The notes: generated by a model from the letters alone, not told the origin. Positions 19,493-27,911 are shown, counted from the stretch's first letter. The stretch is 64,000 nucleotides of DNA from CAZWCX01 sp964632945 (GCA_964632945.1 CAZWCX010000003.1:62001-126000); one strand, 5' to 3'. Program-made: numbers and translations.

Positions 19493-20482
19493 ATGTTCGC
19501 ACGACGCACACCCATCATGCTCCGGCTCGTCCTGGCCGGCCTGGCCGGTTGGTTTCTCGGGGTCCCCTCGGCCGCCCAGGCCCAGGCCCCGGCGGCCGCG
19601 AAGATCGAGCCGTCCAGCCGGCCGTTCCTCTGGCGAATCGAAGGAGACACGCCCTGCTTCCTGCTGGGAACGATCCACCTGCCCGACGACCGCGTGCTCG
19701 CCCTGCATCCCGTCGTCGATGAAGCGTGGGAAGCCGCGGACGCCTTCTACGCAGAACTCGAACTCGACGATGCCGCCCAGATGAAAATGATCCCGCTCAT
19801 GATGCTTCCGCCGGGCCAGACGCTTCAGGGGATCCTGCCCAAGGATCTCTACGCCCGCGCATCCACGGTGCTGAAGAAGAAGGGCCTTGCCATCGAGATG
19901 TTCTCGAATTTCAAACCCTGGGTGTTTGCCAGCAACCTGTCGGTGGTCGATTACCTCTCCGTGATGGCGTTCAAGCCGCCGATGGACAAGGCGCTCTACC
20001 TGCGCTCGGCCCAGGCGGGCAAGCAGGTCGGCGGTCTCGAGCGGGTCGAGGAACAGGTGGCGGCATTCGAGTCGTTGACCGAGACCGAGACGCACCGCTA
20101 TCTGGACGTGGTCCTGAAAAGCCTCGAAGAGCCGCCCGCGGAAGGAAAGGGACCGATCGAGTCGCTGATCACGACGTACGTTGCGGGCGACTCCGACCGG
20201 CTCGGGGAACTGTTGAAAGACCCGGCCGGAATGGACGAGGAACTGGCGGAGAAGTTCAACCGGGCGATTCTGCTGGATCGCAATCACAGCATGGCGGAGC
20301 GGATCCAGGCGAAGCGGAAGGAGATGCCGGACCGGGTGCTCTTCTTCGCGGTCGGCGCCGGGCACTTTCCGGGCGAAGAGGGGATCGTGGCGCTGCTGGA
20401 GAAGGCGGGGCTGACGGTGTCGCGGCTTTCGGCGGCGGACGCGGGGAAGGTCGCGCCCGCTGCGGCCGGCTCTTCCCGATAG
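19493..20482 (+). CDS. TraB/GumN family exported protein
   Basis: 329 residues, with GGAG six bases before the ATG. A signal peptide covers about residues 1-30 (hydrophobic core then AQA). The mature part begins with FLWRIEGD and the family hallmark GTIH (59-62), and ends with GAGHFPG (about residues 289-295) followed by a helix. These His-containing motifs at both ends define the TraB/GumN (Tiki-like) superfamily, thought to be metal-dependent hydrolases or peptidases acting outside the cytoplasm. It heads a compact unit: the methyltransferase-like gene starts 14 bases after its stop, and a secreted protein overlaps that. The biochemical role of bacterial members is not settled. Confidence 0.85.
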   Translation: MFARRTPIMLRLVLAGLAGWFLGVPSAAQAQAPAAAKIEPSSRPFLWRIEGDTPCFLLGTIHLPDDRVLALHPVVDEAWEAADAFYAELELDDAAQMKMIPLMMLPPGQTLQGILPKDLYARASTVLKKKGLAIEMFSNFKPWVFASNLSVVDYLSVMAFKPPMDKALYLRSAQAGKQVGGLERVEEQVAAFESLTETETHRYLDVVLKSLEEPPAEGKGPIESLITTYVAGDSDRLGELLKDPAGMDEELAEKFNRAILLDRNHSMAERIQAKRKEMPDRVLFFAVGAGHFPGEEGIVALLEKAGLTVSRLSAADAGKVAPAAAGSSR

Positions 20483-20496
20483 CGGTGGAGGGGGAG

Positions 20497-21135
20497 GTGC
20501 GGCGCTGGCTGCCGCTCGTCTCGCTGTCCTTGTTGGGCGGGGTGGCCCTGGTCGGGCGCGCCTGGATCCAGCAGCGCCGCTGGGGCCACCATGGGCTGAT
20601 CCTGTTCCGGGGCGATTGGGGTCAGAATCTCCGGGATGCCGGGCTGCTCCTCCTGGCGGCGTTGCTGGGACTCCAAGCGCTGGCGGCGGCGCTCTCTCCC
20701 GAGCGGCTCGAGTCCGTCGCCCTCCCCCTGCCGCCGGACGGCGGCGCCCTGGCCTGGGCGGGGGCGGCCGTCGTGCTGGCCGCGACCGGACTCCTGGTTG
20801 CCGCCCAACTCGAACTCGGCGCGTCCTGGCGCGTCGGCATCGACGAAGCGGCGCGCCCGGGATTGGTGACGGGCGGGTTCTACCGACACAGCCGCAATCC
20901 GATCTTCCTCTTCCTGCTGATCGCCCTGGCCGGGGCCGTGGCCCTTCTGCCGACCTGGATCTCCGTGCTGCTGTTCATCGGCACGGTCCTCGGCGTGCGC
21001 CGCCAGGTGCGGGCGGAAGAGGCCTGGTTGACACGCGCGTACGGAGAAGAGTATCTCACCTACGGACGCCGGGTGGGTCGGTTCCTGCCCTGGCTGGGGA
21101 AGTTTCGCAAGTCCACGGGAGGGTCGGAGGCATGA
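20497..21135 (+). CDS. Isoprenylcysteine carboxyl methyltransferase (ICMT)-like membrane protein
   Basis: I chose the GTG at 20497 because GGAGGGGGAG sits directly upstream. This gives 212 residues. There are about five membrane helices. The C-terminal half carries the ICMT/PEMT signature: GGFYRHSRNPIF, two hydrophobic helices, then EEAWLTRAYGEEYLTYGRRV, which binds S-adenosylmethionine in characterised relatives. Bacterial members methylate unknown small molecules or lipids rather than prenylated proteins. It starts 14 bases after the TraB/GumN gene and its TGA overlaps the ATG of the next gene (ATGA), so the three are probably co-translated. The enzyme family is likely; the substrate is unknown. 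Confidence 0.8.
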   Translation: MRRWLPLVSLSLLGGVALVGRAWIQQRRWGHHGLILFRGDWGQNLRDAGLLLLAALLGLQALAAALSPERLESVALPLPPDGGALAWAGAAVVLAATGLLVAAQLELGASWRVGIDEAARPGLVTGGFYRHSRNPIFLFLLIALAGAVALLPTWISVLLFIGTVLGVRRQVRAEEAWLTRAYGEEYLTYGRRVGRFLPWLGKFRKSTGGSEA

Positions 21136-21761
21136 ATCGAACCGGTGCGGGGATGACGGGGATCGCCACGCTGATGTTGGTCGCGCTCCTGGCGTCCGCG
21201 GCAACGGGCGCGCGCGCGGGTTCGAAGAATGAAGCGTGTCGGGCCAACCTGAGGGAGCTTTCGAGCGCCCTCCACGCCTACGCCGCCCGCTTCGGGGGGG
21301 AGTCGCACTATCCGACCGACCGCAAGCCGGATGGGACGGGGCCGGGAGTCTCGAACGGGCCGAACGGAGCCTTCTGGAGCCACCTGTGGCAGATCCCCAA
21401 GGGGGCCCCCAAGGACGGGCAGGCCAATACGCGCTCCGTGGTGAAGCGTCCCGGCCAGGATCGACTCTTCGTCTGCCCCGTGCACGGGGGAAACCCCGGT
21501 CCCTTGACCCTTCACTACGCCGGTCCCCGTCTGGCCAACCAGACCGTCTTTCCCGGCGGCCTGCTCACGGACCGCGTCCAGCCGGACGTCTATGTCGCAG
21601 GCGACCTGATCCCCGCGGGCAACGAAAACCACGCAGACGAAGACTACTACGGAATGCGCTTCGACGGTTCCGTGCACACGATCCCGAAGGGGAGCGGAAC
21701 GGAGGAAGAACGCTACCGCGCACACACCAATGCGGCAAAAGACGGGGTTCGGACCCCTTAG
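21132..21761 (+). CDS. Secreted pseudopilin-like protein (H-x10-DG ending)
   Basis: 209 residues, starting at the ATG that overlaps the previous stop codon. An N-terminal signal sequence (about 1-30, ending ARAG) is followed by CRANLRELSSALHAYAARF, which resembles the first helix of type II secretion pseudopilins and DUF1559 proteins of planctomycetes. The end has NHADEDYYGMRFDGSVH, close to the H-x9-DG ending of that family (here ten residues lie between His and Asp). Two Cys (in CRAN and VCPV) could form a disulfide. It has no canonical G-(F/M)TxxE prepilin cleavage site, so it is probably a plain secreted relative. It is the last gene of the TraB/GumN unit and converges with the ADP-ribosylglycohydrolase gene. 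Confidence 0.65.
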   Translation: MNRTGAGMTGIATLMLVALLASAATGARAGSKNEACRANLRELSSALHAYAARFGGESHYPTDRKPDGTGPGVSNGPNGAFWSHLWQIPKGAPKDGQANTRSVVKRPGQDRLFVCPVHGGNPGPLTLHYAGPRLANQTVFPGGLLTDRVQPDVYVAGDLIPAGNENHADEDYYGMRFDGSVHTIPKGSGTEEERYRAHTNAAKDGVRTP

Positions 21762-21811
21762 CCCGGTCACTCTTGAAGTCGCGTCAGCGGCTTCGTGAAC
21801 CATCCGGGCTA
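21759..21811. terminator. Nested hairpin at a convergent junction
   Basis: The outer arms TAGCCCGG (21759-21766, starting with the stop codon) and CCGGGCTA (21804-21811) enclose an inner stem, GAAGTCGC (21775-21782) pairing with GCGGCTTC (21787-21794) over a GTCA loop with one G:U pair. It lies between two convergent genes. There is no T-run, so its role as terminator is inferred from position. Confidence 0.4.
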
Positions 21812-21870
21812 GCGATTACCTCGCGAGATCCCGGGTTCGGCCCGGTCCATTCTCGCGCCCGGCGCTGCGA

Positions 21871-22788
21871 CTACCGCCCCGGGATCGGCTCCCGGCAGCG
21901 GCGCCATTCAAGGGGGATCGCGTCCACGCCGGTCGAGGTCGCCACGATGCCGCCCACGATGGCGGCGATCGTGTCGCACGCTCCCAGGCCCGCGACGGCG
22001 GTCCAGAGCGCTTCCTCGAACCGGTCCAGGTGATGCGCTGCCGTCCAGAGACTGAATGGGACCGTCTTCGGGGCGTTGCCGTCGCTTCCATTCCCGAGCC
22101 GGGCACCCGCCGCGCGCGGTTCGATGCCCGCCGGCAACCCGGCAGCGACCGCGACTCCGGAACGGGTCTCCCCGTCGGGTGTGAGTCCGAGGACGACCTC
22201 CAACATCTCGCGTCCGCGGGTCGCCTCCGTCCGGCCGGCGGAACGGCAGGCGAACGCCGCCGCCACCGCGACCGCCACGGCACCCGCCACGCCCTCCGCG
22301 TGAAAGTGCGTGACTGCCGCGGAGCGTCGGGCCTCCTCGACCACGAGAAGGTAGTCGTCGGCGAAGTAGGCCCCCAGGGGCGCGACGCGCGCGGCCGCCC
22401 CGCTGCCCATCGACCCCGGGCCGCCATATGCCGCCTGCGCCGCGCTCGACCACGTCTCGCCGCGGCTCATCGCCTCGAGCGTGAGACGGGTCACGGCGCC
22501 GTATCCGCGATCCGGGTGGCTCGCAAAGCGACGCACCAACACCCCGGCGAGCCGGTCCTGATCCACTCGCCCGAATCGGTCCAGCACCTCGCACAGCCCC
22601 AACGCCATCTCCGTCTCGTCGGTGTATCGCCAGGGGGGCGCCGGCAGCCGGCGACGGGCGATCCGCGCTTCCGCAGTCGGCAGCGGTGCCAGGAACGCCG
22701 CCCCGAAGGCATCCCCCAGGGAGAGTCCTTCGAGCGCGGCTCGGGCACGTTCCCGTCGGATCCGGGGATCGCCCGAAAGCGTGATCAT
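21871..22788 (-). CDS. ADP-ribosylglycohydrolase family protein, one metal ligand missing
   Basis: 305 residues, ATG at 22788. The fold signature of the DraG/ARH family is present: GLSLGDAFGA near residue 21, YTDETEM (55-61, family TDDT), a Gly-rich SMGSGAAARVAP (126-137) and THFHAEG (160-166). The C-terminal metal motif, normally DTDTxAAIxG, reads ACDTIAAIVG (270-279), so the first Asp is Ala270. In characterised enzymes these Asp residues hold the two magnesium or manganese ions needed to cleave ADP-ribose from proteins, so activity may be reduced or altered. The gene has its own promoter in the AT-rich region and is alone on its strand. Removing ADP-ribose is the family role; the target here is unknown. 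Confidence 0.8.
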   Translation of the reverse strand: MITLSGDPRIRRERARAALEGLSLGDAFGAAFLAPLPTAEARIARRRLPAPPWRYTDETEMALGLCEVLDRFGRVDQDRLAGVLVRRFASHPDRGYGAVTRLTLEAMSRGETWSSAAQAAYGGPGSMGSGAAARVAPLGAYFADDYLLVVEEARRSAAVTHFHAEGVAGAVAVAVAAAFACRSAGRTEATRGREMLEVVLGLTPDGETRSGVAVAAGLPAGIEPRAAGARLGNGSDGNAPKTVPFSLWTAAHHLDRFEEALWTAVAGLGACDTIAAIVGGIVATSTGVDAIPLEWRRCREPIPGR

Positions 22789-22865
22789 TTGCGTGGGTCC
22801 GAATCAGCACTTCCGGGGATTCCGGGGCTCCACGGGCGCGTCGAGATCGGGTAGTGGATCATCTC

Positions 22866-22894
22866 ATGCTACACAATACATTTGCCTAAATCAA
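22866..22894 (-). promoter_or_regulatory. Promoter of the ADP-ribosylglycohydrolase gene
   Basis: Read on the minus strand: TTGATT (22894-22889), a 17-base spacer and TAGCAT (22871-22866). It lies in an AT-rich block and gives a leader of about 70 bases before the ATG at 22788. Confidence 0.5.
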
Positions 22895-22948
22895 GTTCGT
22901 CCGCGGTCCGGCGAGGTTTCTCGTCCATGGAGATTGGTGAAGTACTTA

Positions 22949-22975
22949 TTGACTTTAATGATTAAGATATATACC
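22949..22975 (+). promoter_or_regulatory. Candidate promoter of the DUF2089 operon
   Basis: TTGACT (22949-22954) is followed after 15 bases by TATACC (22970-22975). A 17-base spacer to TACCAT is an alternative. The surrounding 100 bases are unusually AT-rich for this genome. The leader to the ATG at 23078 would be about 95 bases. Confidence 0.45.
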
Positions 22976-22992
22976 ATACTGAGAGTTCTATT

Positions 22993-23014
22993 TGATTTGT
23001 GAATGTACAAATCA
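22993..23014. promoter_or_regulatory. 8-bp inverted repeat, possible operator or leader hairpin
   Basis: TGATTTGT (22993-23000), a six-base gap and ACAAATCA (23007-23014) form a perfect inverted repeat some 20-40 bases after the candidate promoter. This fits a binding site for a dimeric regulator, possibly the DUF2089 HTH protein encoded next, or a hairpin in the mRNA leader. Confidence 0.4.
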
Positions 23015-23077
23015 TCGATCTAGACGTGTCACCGATGGGCGATTGAGTCCTACCCCGAGCGAGGAGGGCATTCCATC

Positions 23078-23497
23078 ATGGCCGCGACCCGGCTCCGTGG
23101 CCCCTGTCCGGGCTGTGGATCCGACCTTCGGATCCGGAAACTGGACTGTGAGGCGTGTGGACTGCAACTCCGGGGCCGATTTCAGCAATGCGACTTCTGC
23201 CGGTTGACCGCGGAGGAGGTCGAATTCGTCCGGATCTTCCTCTCCTGTCGCGGCGTTCTGCGGGATGTGGAGCGTGAATTGGGCATTTCGTATCCGACCG
23301 TGCGCGGCATGCTCGATGGCGTCTTGAAGCGCATGGGTCTGGTGCCGGCGCCTGCCGGGGCCGGCGGGGGGGAGGCGGTTGCCGCGGCCGGGGATTCCGG
23401 GGGCGCCGAGCGGCGCAAAGAGGCGCTCGACCGCTTGGAGCGAAAGGAGATCGGAGTCGAGGAGGCTCTCAGGATCCTGCGCGGAGTGGAAGGGTAG
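23078..23497 (+). CDS. DUF2089 family protein (zinc ribbon plus HTH)
   Basis: 139 residues, with AGGAGG-like sequence (GAGGAGGGC) upstream of the ATG. A zinc ribbon uses C10, C13, C24 and C27, with a further C38/C41 pair. The family hallmark SYPTVRGMLD (71-80) is the recognition helix of a DNA-binding HTH. The C-terminal tail (about 112-138) repeats a short amphipathic helical motif (LERKEIGVEEALRILRGVE) also seen at the N-terminus of the next protein. DUF2089 proteins are small putative transcription regulators, often beside SHOCT/YvlB-type genes, as here. Autoregulation through the inverted repeat upstream is plausible but unproven. Family assignment is firm. Confidence 0.88.
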   Translation: MAATRLRGPCPGCGSDLRIRKLDCEACGLQLRGRFQQCDFCRLTAEEVEFVRIFLSCRGVLRDVERELGISYPTVRGMLDGVLKRMGLVPAPAGAGGGEAVAAAGDSGGAERRKEALDRLERKEIGVEEALRILRGVEG

Positions 23498-23586
23498 CGG
23501 AGCACGGGTCACCGGGGTTGAGCCGTCCTCGCCCCGGCGGGAAGAGGGGACGGAGTTGAAAAGGCCGCGCGCCAGGGAGGTCGAAC

Positions 23587-24003
23587 ATGGAAGAAGATGT
23601 GCTTCAAGTCCTGCGCATGGTCGAGTCGAAGACGGTCTCCGTGGATGAAGCGGCGCGGCTCCTGGAGGCGCTGCGTTCGGGCGGCCCTCGTGCATCCGGC
23701 GACGCCGGCGAGGCCCGGACGCCCGGGATTGCCGAGGCTCATTCCGCGCGGCCGTCCGGCAGCGCGGAGCACGTCGTCGTCCACGTCGTGCGACTGAACG
23801 GGCCGGAAACGCAACTCGACATTCGCCTGCCGCTTGGATTGGCGCGTTTCGCCCTGCGCAACATCCCGCGCGAGGCGCGCTGTGAGATGAAGGAGCAGGG
23901 TGTGGACATGGATCGGGTGCTCGAGGAGGTCGCTCGCGGCGTCGTGGGGAAGGTGGCCGACATCCGCGGTCCCAATTTCAAGGTTGAAGTGCGACTCGAA
24001 TGA
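23587..24003 (+). CDS. SHOCT-like / YvlB-N-domain protein
   Basis: 138 residues. The start is supported by GGGAGG upstream and by the N-terminal helix LQVLRMVESKTVSVDEAARLLEAL, the SHOCT-like motif of YvlB/DUF4097-associated proteins. A Gly/Ala-rich linker (40-60) leads to a compact alpha/beta domain (about 62-138, VVVHVVRLNG to VEVRLE). There is no membrane segment. The gene lies 89 bases after DUF2089, and its TGA overlaps the ATG of the pseudokinase gene (ATGA), so these three genes form an operon with translational coupling at the last junction. SHOCT helices are thought to mediate oligomerisation or membrane association. The precise role is unknown. Confidence 0.75.
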   Translation: MEEDVLQVLRMVESKTVSVDEAARLLEALRSGGPRASGDAGEARTPGIAEAHSARPSGSAEHVVVHVVRLNGPETQLDIRLPLGLARFALRNIPREARCEMKEQGVDMDRVLEEVARGVVGKVADIRGPNFKVEVRLE

Positions 24004-25661
24004 CCGAAGAGGAGATCCTGTTTGCGCGGCGCGTCCTGCAGGGAAAGTGGCTGTCCCGGGACGTCGTGAATGCCTGCCTGCAGGAACGCAAGAGTCGGGC
24101 GGGGCGCGAGCGGGCGGCGCCGCTCTGGGATCTCCTCCTCGAGCGCCGACTGCTCACCCCCGCGCAGGTCCGGGCCATCCAGGACGGCGCCCCCTCCGGC
24201 GCCATGCTCCCCGCGCCCCCGGGGGTGGAAATCCAGGTCTCGCTGGATCGGGATCCGCTGGGGGAGCGGTTTCGCGGGCGCTGGATCGCAGACAACCGTT
24301 CGGTGGAGATCCGGCGCGTGGCTCCGGCCCTGAGCGAGCAACCCCTCTACCGGCGGCGGTTCCTGGGCGAGGGGGCCGCGCTCGTTTCCCTGCCGGCCCA
24401 CCCGGCCATCGCCCGCGTGCGCTGGGCCGGAGACTCCGGCGATGCCCTGTATCGGGTTACGGAGTCGCAGGAAGGAGAACCCTCTTCCCGGATCCTGTCT
24501 CGAGGCGATCGCATGTCGGAGGAGTCCTGCCTCGCCGTCATCGGGCGGGCGCTGGAAGGGCTGGCGCACCTGTCGGCCCGCGGCCTGACGCACCGGGATC
24601 TTCGGCCGGACACGCTGCTGCTTGCGCACTCCGGGGGGGTCGTGTTGCTCGAACCCGCCCTCGCGCCGGCGGCCGCGACCGAAGCGGGCGGCGGAAGGGA
24701 GTTTGCCCTGCGGGCGCCCGCCTACCGGTCGCCGGAGCAATTGCGGGGGGAGCGTCCGGCCACCATCGCGGACGACCTCCATGCTCTCGGCGCTTGCGCC
24801 TACCATCTGACGGCTGGAGAGCCGCCTTTTCCCGGAGACTCGGCGGAGGCGGTGGCGCGACGGATCCTGGCCGAACCGGCTGCCGACGTGCGCGCGGTCC
24901 GGGCGGAGGTGTCGTATGGGTTCGCGCTCTTCGTTCGCCGATTGATGTCGCAAGACTCCGCGGACCGGATCGTGGATCCCCGCTCGGCGGGGAAGTTCCT
25001 CGCGGAAGTACGGCGGGGGAAGGTGCGGGAGCCGGTGCGTATCGCTCCTTCCGCGCCGACTCCTGCGTTCGCGGAAGAGGGCAGCGCGCCGGCGGCCGTC
25101 GGGGATGCGTCGGCTCCCGGCGCCGGATCGGCGGCGAGGGAAGGCGAAGCGCTTGCGTCGCGCGCACCGGAAAGGGTGGAGGAATCGCCGGTCCCGGTGG
25201 ATGGAGCGGGATCCGAACCGCCTCCTTCGGAGGTTCGCGCAGGATCGGGCGTGTCCTCGGTGCCCGATTCCGCGTCGGCTGCGGGCCCTCCGGTCGCGGA
25301 TTCCGCAGCGGTCGTCTCCCCGTTCTCGTGCGGAGAGGCCGAGAGCGTCGGACCCCTTGCGACGCCGGCCGCCGGTGGGGTCGCCGCGCCGACCGGGGCC
25401 GCCGTGCCGACGGTCCCCGGAGCAGAAGCCGCACTTTCCGGGCCCGACGACTCACGGCCCCCGGAAGGAGCGGCCGCGGTCGACGGATCCACGGGACCCG
25501 CGGCTCCCGCCCCGGCCTTCGGCGCGACCGGAGCGGGGCGGAGGATCGCTCCCGCGACAGGCACGCCCTGGCGCCTCTCTCGCGCCGCCTGGATCGCCGC
25601 GGCGATCGCATTCGCGGGCACCCTGCTGGCGCTGACGCTTCTCTCCGCGTTCCGAAACTGA
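24000..25661 (+). CDS. Tail-anchored pseudokinase
   Basis: 553 residues, starting in a four-base overlap with the upstream gene. Residues 1-65 are the same kind of helical N-terminal domain found in the other kinases of the window (LLLERRLLTPAQVRAIQ). Residues 85-340 have the kinase fold, but it is degenerate. The Gly-rich loop is lost and the ATP-anchoring Lys is replaced (VEIRRV, 102-107). The catalytic loop reads HRDLRPDT (198-205, Lys to Arg and Asn to Thr), and DFG is replaced by EPA (218-220). Metal binding and catalysis therefore look impossible. A long Ala/Pro/Gly-rich linker ends in one membrane helix (about 526-549), so the protein is anchored by its C-terminus. A signalling scaffold tied to the DUF2089 regulator is my inference. 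Confidence 0.85.
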   Translation: MTEEEILFARRVLQGKWLSRDVVNACLQERKSRAGRERAAPLWDLLLERRLLTPAQVRAIQDGAPSGAMLPAPPGVEIQVSLDRDPLGERFRGRWIADNRSVEIRRVAPALSEQPLYRRRFLGEGAALVSLPAHPAIARVRWAGDSGDALYRVTESQEGEPSSRILSRGDRMSEESCLAVIGRALEGLAHLSARGLTHRDLRPDTLLLAHSGGVVLLEPALAPAAATEAGGGREFALRAPAYRSPEQLRGERPATIADDLHALGACAYHLTAGEPPFPGDSAEAVARRILAEPAADVRAVRAEVSYGFALFVRRLMSQDSADRIVDPRSAGKFLAEVRRGKVREPVRIAPSAPTPAFAEEGSAPAAVGDASAPGAGSAAREGEALASRAPERVEESPVPVDGAGSEPPPSEVRAGSGVSSVPDSASAAGPPVADSAAVVSPFSCGEAESVGPLATPAAGGVAAPTGAAVPTVPGAEAALSGPDDSRPPEGAAAVDGSTGPAAPAPAFGATGAGRRIAPATGTPWRLSRAAWIAAAIAFAGTLLALTLLSAFRN

Positions 25662-25680
25662 GAGGCGTACCGGACCCGCC

Positions 25681-25710
25681 TTGACACCTTCGCTCCGGCG
25701 CGGGTATATA
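25681..25710 (+). promoter_or_regulatory. Promoter of the diguanylate cyclase gene
   Basis: TTGACA (25681-25686), an 18-base spacer and TATATA (25705-25710), one of the best matches to the housekeeping consensus in the window. The leader is about 60 bases. Confidence 0.6.
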
Positions 25711-25777
25711 GGGGCGCGGGGCGGCTGCGCGCCTGCCTTTCGCGAGCCGTCCCGCTCTGCAGGGAGGGGTCCACCGG

Positions 25778-27889
25778 GTGTTCCGACTTTCCTCCTCCCG
25801 ACTGATCGTCTTTCTCCCCGTCCTGTTGCTCGCGGCCGGGCTTCCGATCCTGCTTTTCTCCTCCAAAGCCCAGAAGCGGCTGGCCGTCCAGCGCTTGATC
25901 GACGTTTCGGACGCCTTGGCGCGCCGGGTCGGCGATTTCCACGTCGCGCGTTTGAATTCGGCACACGACGTCCTGGTGACCATCTCGCGGGTCCCCGAAT
26001 TGCGCGCCGGGGACTGGGCGCGGACCTCGGAGTTCCTGCGGGAGCTGACGGCGGCTCATGCGCACGTGCGGGAGTTTTCGATCGTGTCCGCGGACGGGAC
26101 GGTACTTGCGGGATCGCGCCCGTCCCGGGAACCGGCGCGACCGGTCGCGCGGGATTGGATCGCGGCGGCGCAGCGCGCCGGCGGCTTTGCCGTCGGCGGA
26201 TATGGCCTGGACCCCGCCGACGGTCGGGCCTACCTGCCGTGCGCGCTGCCCGGCCCCGAGGTGCCGAGGACCGGGCCCGTTTTCCTCGAAGCGATGGTCG
26301 ACCTCGGAGACCTGGCGGTCCTCGGGATGGACGCGAACGAGGCCGCGGGCGTTCTGCGACTGGTCGTCGATTCCCGCGGATTGGTGCTCGCCCGCTCGCC
26401 GCGCACTTCGTCCGCGGACGATCCCAGCGGCGGACTCCAGAACCTGGTCGCTCGGATGCTCGGGCGGACCGCCGGCGTGAGCGAGGTGGCGGTCGCCGAC
26501 GGCACCCTGCTCGTGTGCTCTCTGGCGCGGTTCAGCGGGCCCCCGGGAGAGACCGGGACGGTCGCCGTCGCCGCGCCGCGCGGACTCCTCTATGCAGAGG
26601 CCTCGCGCGCCTCGCTCCGGAACGTGGTGGCGCTGGTCTCGGGCGCATCGCTCCTGTTCCTGGTGTTGATCTTCGCCCTGGTCACGCGTCGGCCGCGGCG
26701 CATCCTCTCCCCCGCGGATCCGGTCGCCGCCGCGAGCGGAACCGGCGCCGCGCCGCCGGCCTCGGCCCCGGACCCGATCGCACTGCCGCCTCCGGTCCCC
26801 GTGGAATCCTCTGCGGAGGACGGACCTGCGGAGGCCCCTCCCGAAATTGTCCGGGGCGTGCAGCACCAGACTCGGGCGATTGCGTTGCTCAACGAGATGG
26901 GAGGACTCCTGCGCCAGTGCACCTCGGTCGAGGAGGCCTACGGCGTGGTCGGCCGGTTCGCCCAGGTGTTCTTCCCGGACCTCAACGGCGCCGTCCTGGT
27001 TCCCTGCGCCGATCCGCTTCGCATCGCGATCGCCACCCGCTGGGGAGAATCCGTCTCGCCCCCACCGCCCGCCGGATGGGCGCGGGAGGCGTGCGTGTCG
27101 ATCCGGACCGGCGAGATGCACCGACTCCTGGCGGCGGAGCCGGGGCCGGCATGCGATCACCTCTCCGATCCGCGTCCATCCGCGTACGTGTGCATCCCCT
27201 TGAAGGCGGACCAGGAGATCCTCGGCGTTCTTCACGTGGCCTGCCCGGTCAACGGGCCCGGAGCGCAGAAAGGGTTGCCCGAATTCCGGGTGAACCTCGG
27301 ACGGCGCCTCGCCGACCATATCGCGCTGGCGATCCACAACCTCAAGACCCGGGAATCGCTGCGCACCGAGTCGATTCGCGACCCGCTCACCGGCCTCTTC
27401 AATCGTCGTCATCTCGAGGCGCGCCTGGCGGAGGAGGTGCACCGCGCCGCACGCAAGCAGCGCCCGCTGGGGGTCATTCTCCTGGACGTCGATCACTTCA
27501 AGAAGTTCAACGACCAATTCGGTCACGACGCGGGCGATGCGATGCTGCGCGCGGTTGCGGAGTTCCTGCGGGGGCAATTCCGCGACTCGGACGTCGTTTG
27601 CCGCTACGGCGGGGAGGAATTCGTCGCGATCCTGCCCGAGGCCTCTCCCGACCAGACCCTCGTGCGTGCGGAGGCGCTCCTTCGACTCGTGCGCGCGGTG
27701 GCGGTGATGATCGGAACTCAGAATCTCGGGCCCGTCACCCTGTCGGTCGGAGTGGCGGCGTACCCCGAGCATGCGACGACGCCCGCCTCGATCCTGAAGG
27801 CGGCGGATGAAGCGCTCTACCGGGCGAAAAGCGAGGGGCGCGACTGCGTTCGCACGGCGGTTCCGCCCGCCCCCGCGACGCAGGGTTGA
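25778..27889 (+). CDS. Membrane diguanylate cyclase (GGDEF) with extracytoplasmic sensor and GAF
   Basis: 703 residues from a GTG, preceded by GGGAGGGG. Two membrane helices (8-27 and about 283-304) enclose a 250-residue extracytoplasmic sensor resembling a double-Cache domain. A cytoplasmic linker, a GAF domain (about 370-525) and the GGDEF domain (about 540-690) follow. The active site reads GGEEF (611-615), the accepted variant. An RDSD inhibitory site (602-605) lies five residues before it, so product feedback is expected. It should make cyclic-di-GMP in response to an outside ligand. It is convergent with the next gene, with 22 bases between. Confidence 0.9.
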   Translation: MFRLSSSRLIVFLPVLLLAAGLPILLFSSKAQKRLAVQRLIDVSDALARRVGDFHVARLNSAHDVLVTISRVPELRAGDWARTSEFLRELTAAHAHVREFSIVSADGTVLAGSRPSREPARPVARDWIAAAQRAGGFAVGGYGLDPADGRAYLPCALPGPEVPRTGPVFLEAMVDLGDLAVLGMDANEAAGVLRLVVDSRGLVLARSPRTSSADDPSGGLQNLVARMLGRTAGVSEVAVADGTLLVCSLARFSGPPGETGTVAVAAPRGLLYAEASRASLRNVVALVSGASLLFLVLIFALVTRRPRRILSPADPVAAASGTGAAPPASAPDPIALPPPVPVESSAEDGPAEAPPEIVRGVQHQTRAIALLNEMGGLLRQCTSVEEAYGVVGRFAQVFFPDLNGAVLVPCADPLRIAIATRWGESVSPPPPAGWAREACVSIRTGEMHRLLAAEPGPACDHLSDPRPSAYVCIPLKADQEILGVLHVACPVNGPGAQKGLPEFRVNLGRRLADHIALAIHNLKTRESLRTESIRDPLTGLFNRRHLEARLAEEVHRAARKQRPLGVILLDVDHFKKFNDQFGHDAGDAMLRAVAEFLRGQFRDSDVVCRYGGEEFVAILPEASPDQTLVRAEALLRLVRAVAVMIGTQNLGPVTLSVGVAAYPEHATTPASILKAADEALYRAKSEGRDCVRTAVPPAPATQG

Positions 27890-27911
27890 AGCCGGGGTTC
27901 ATCCCGCCCGC

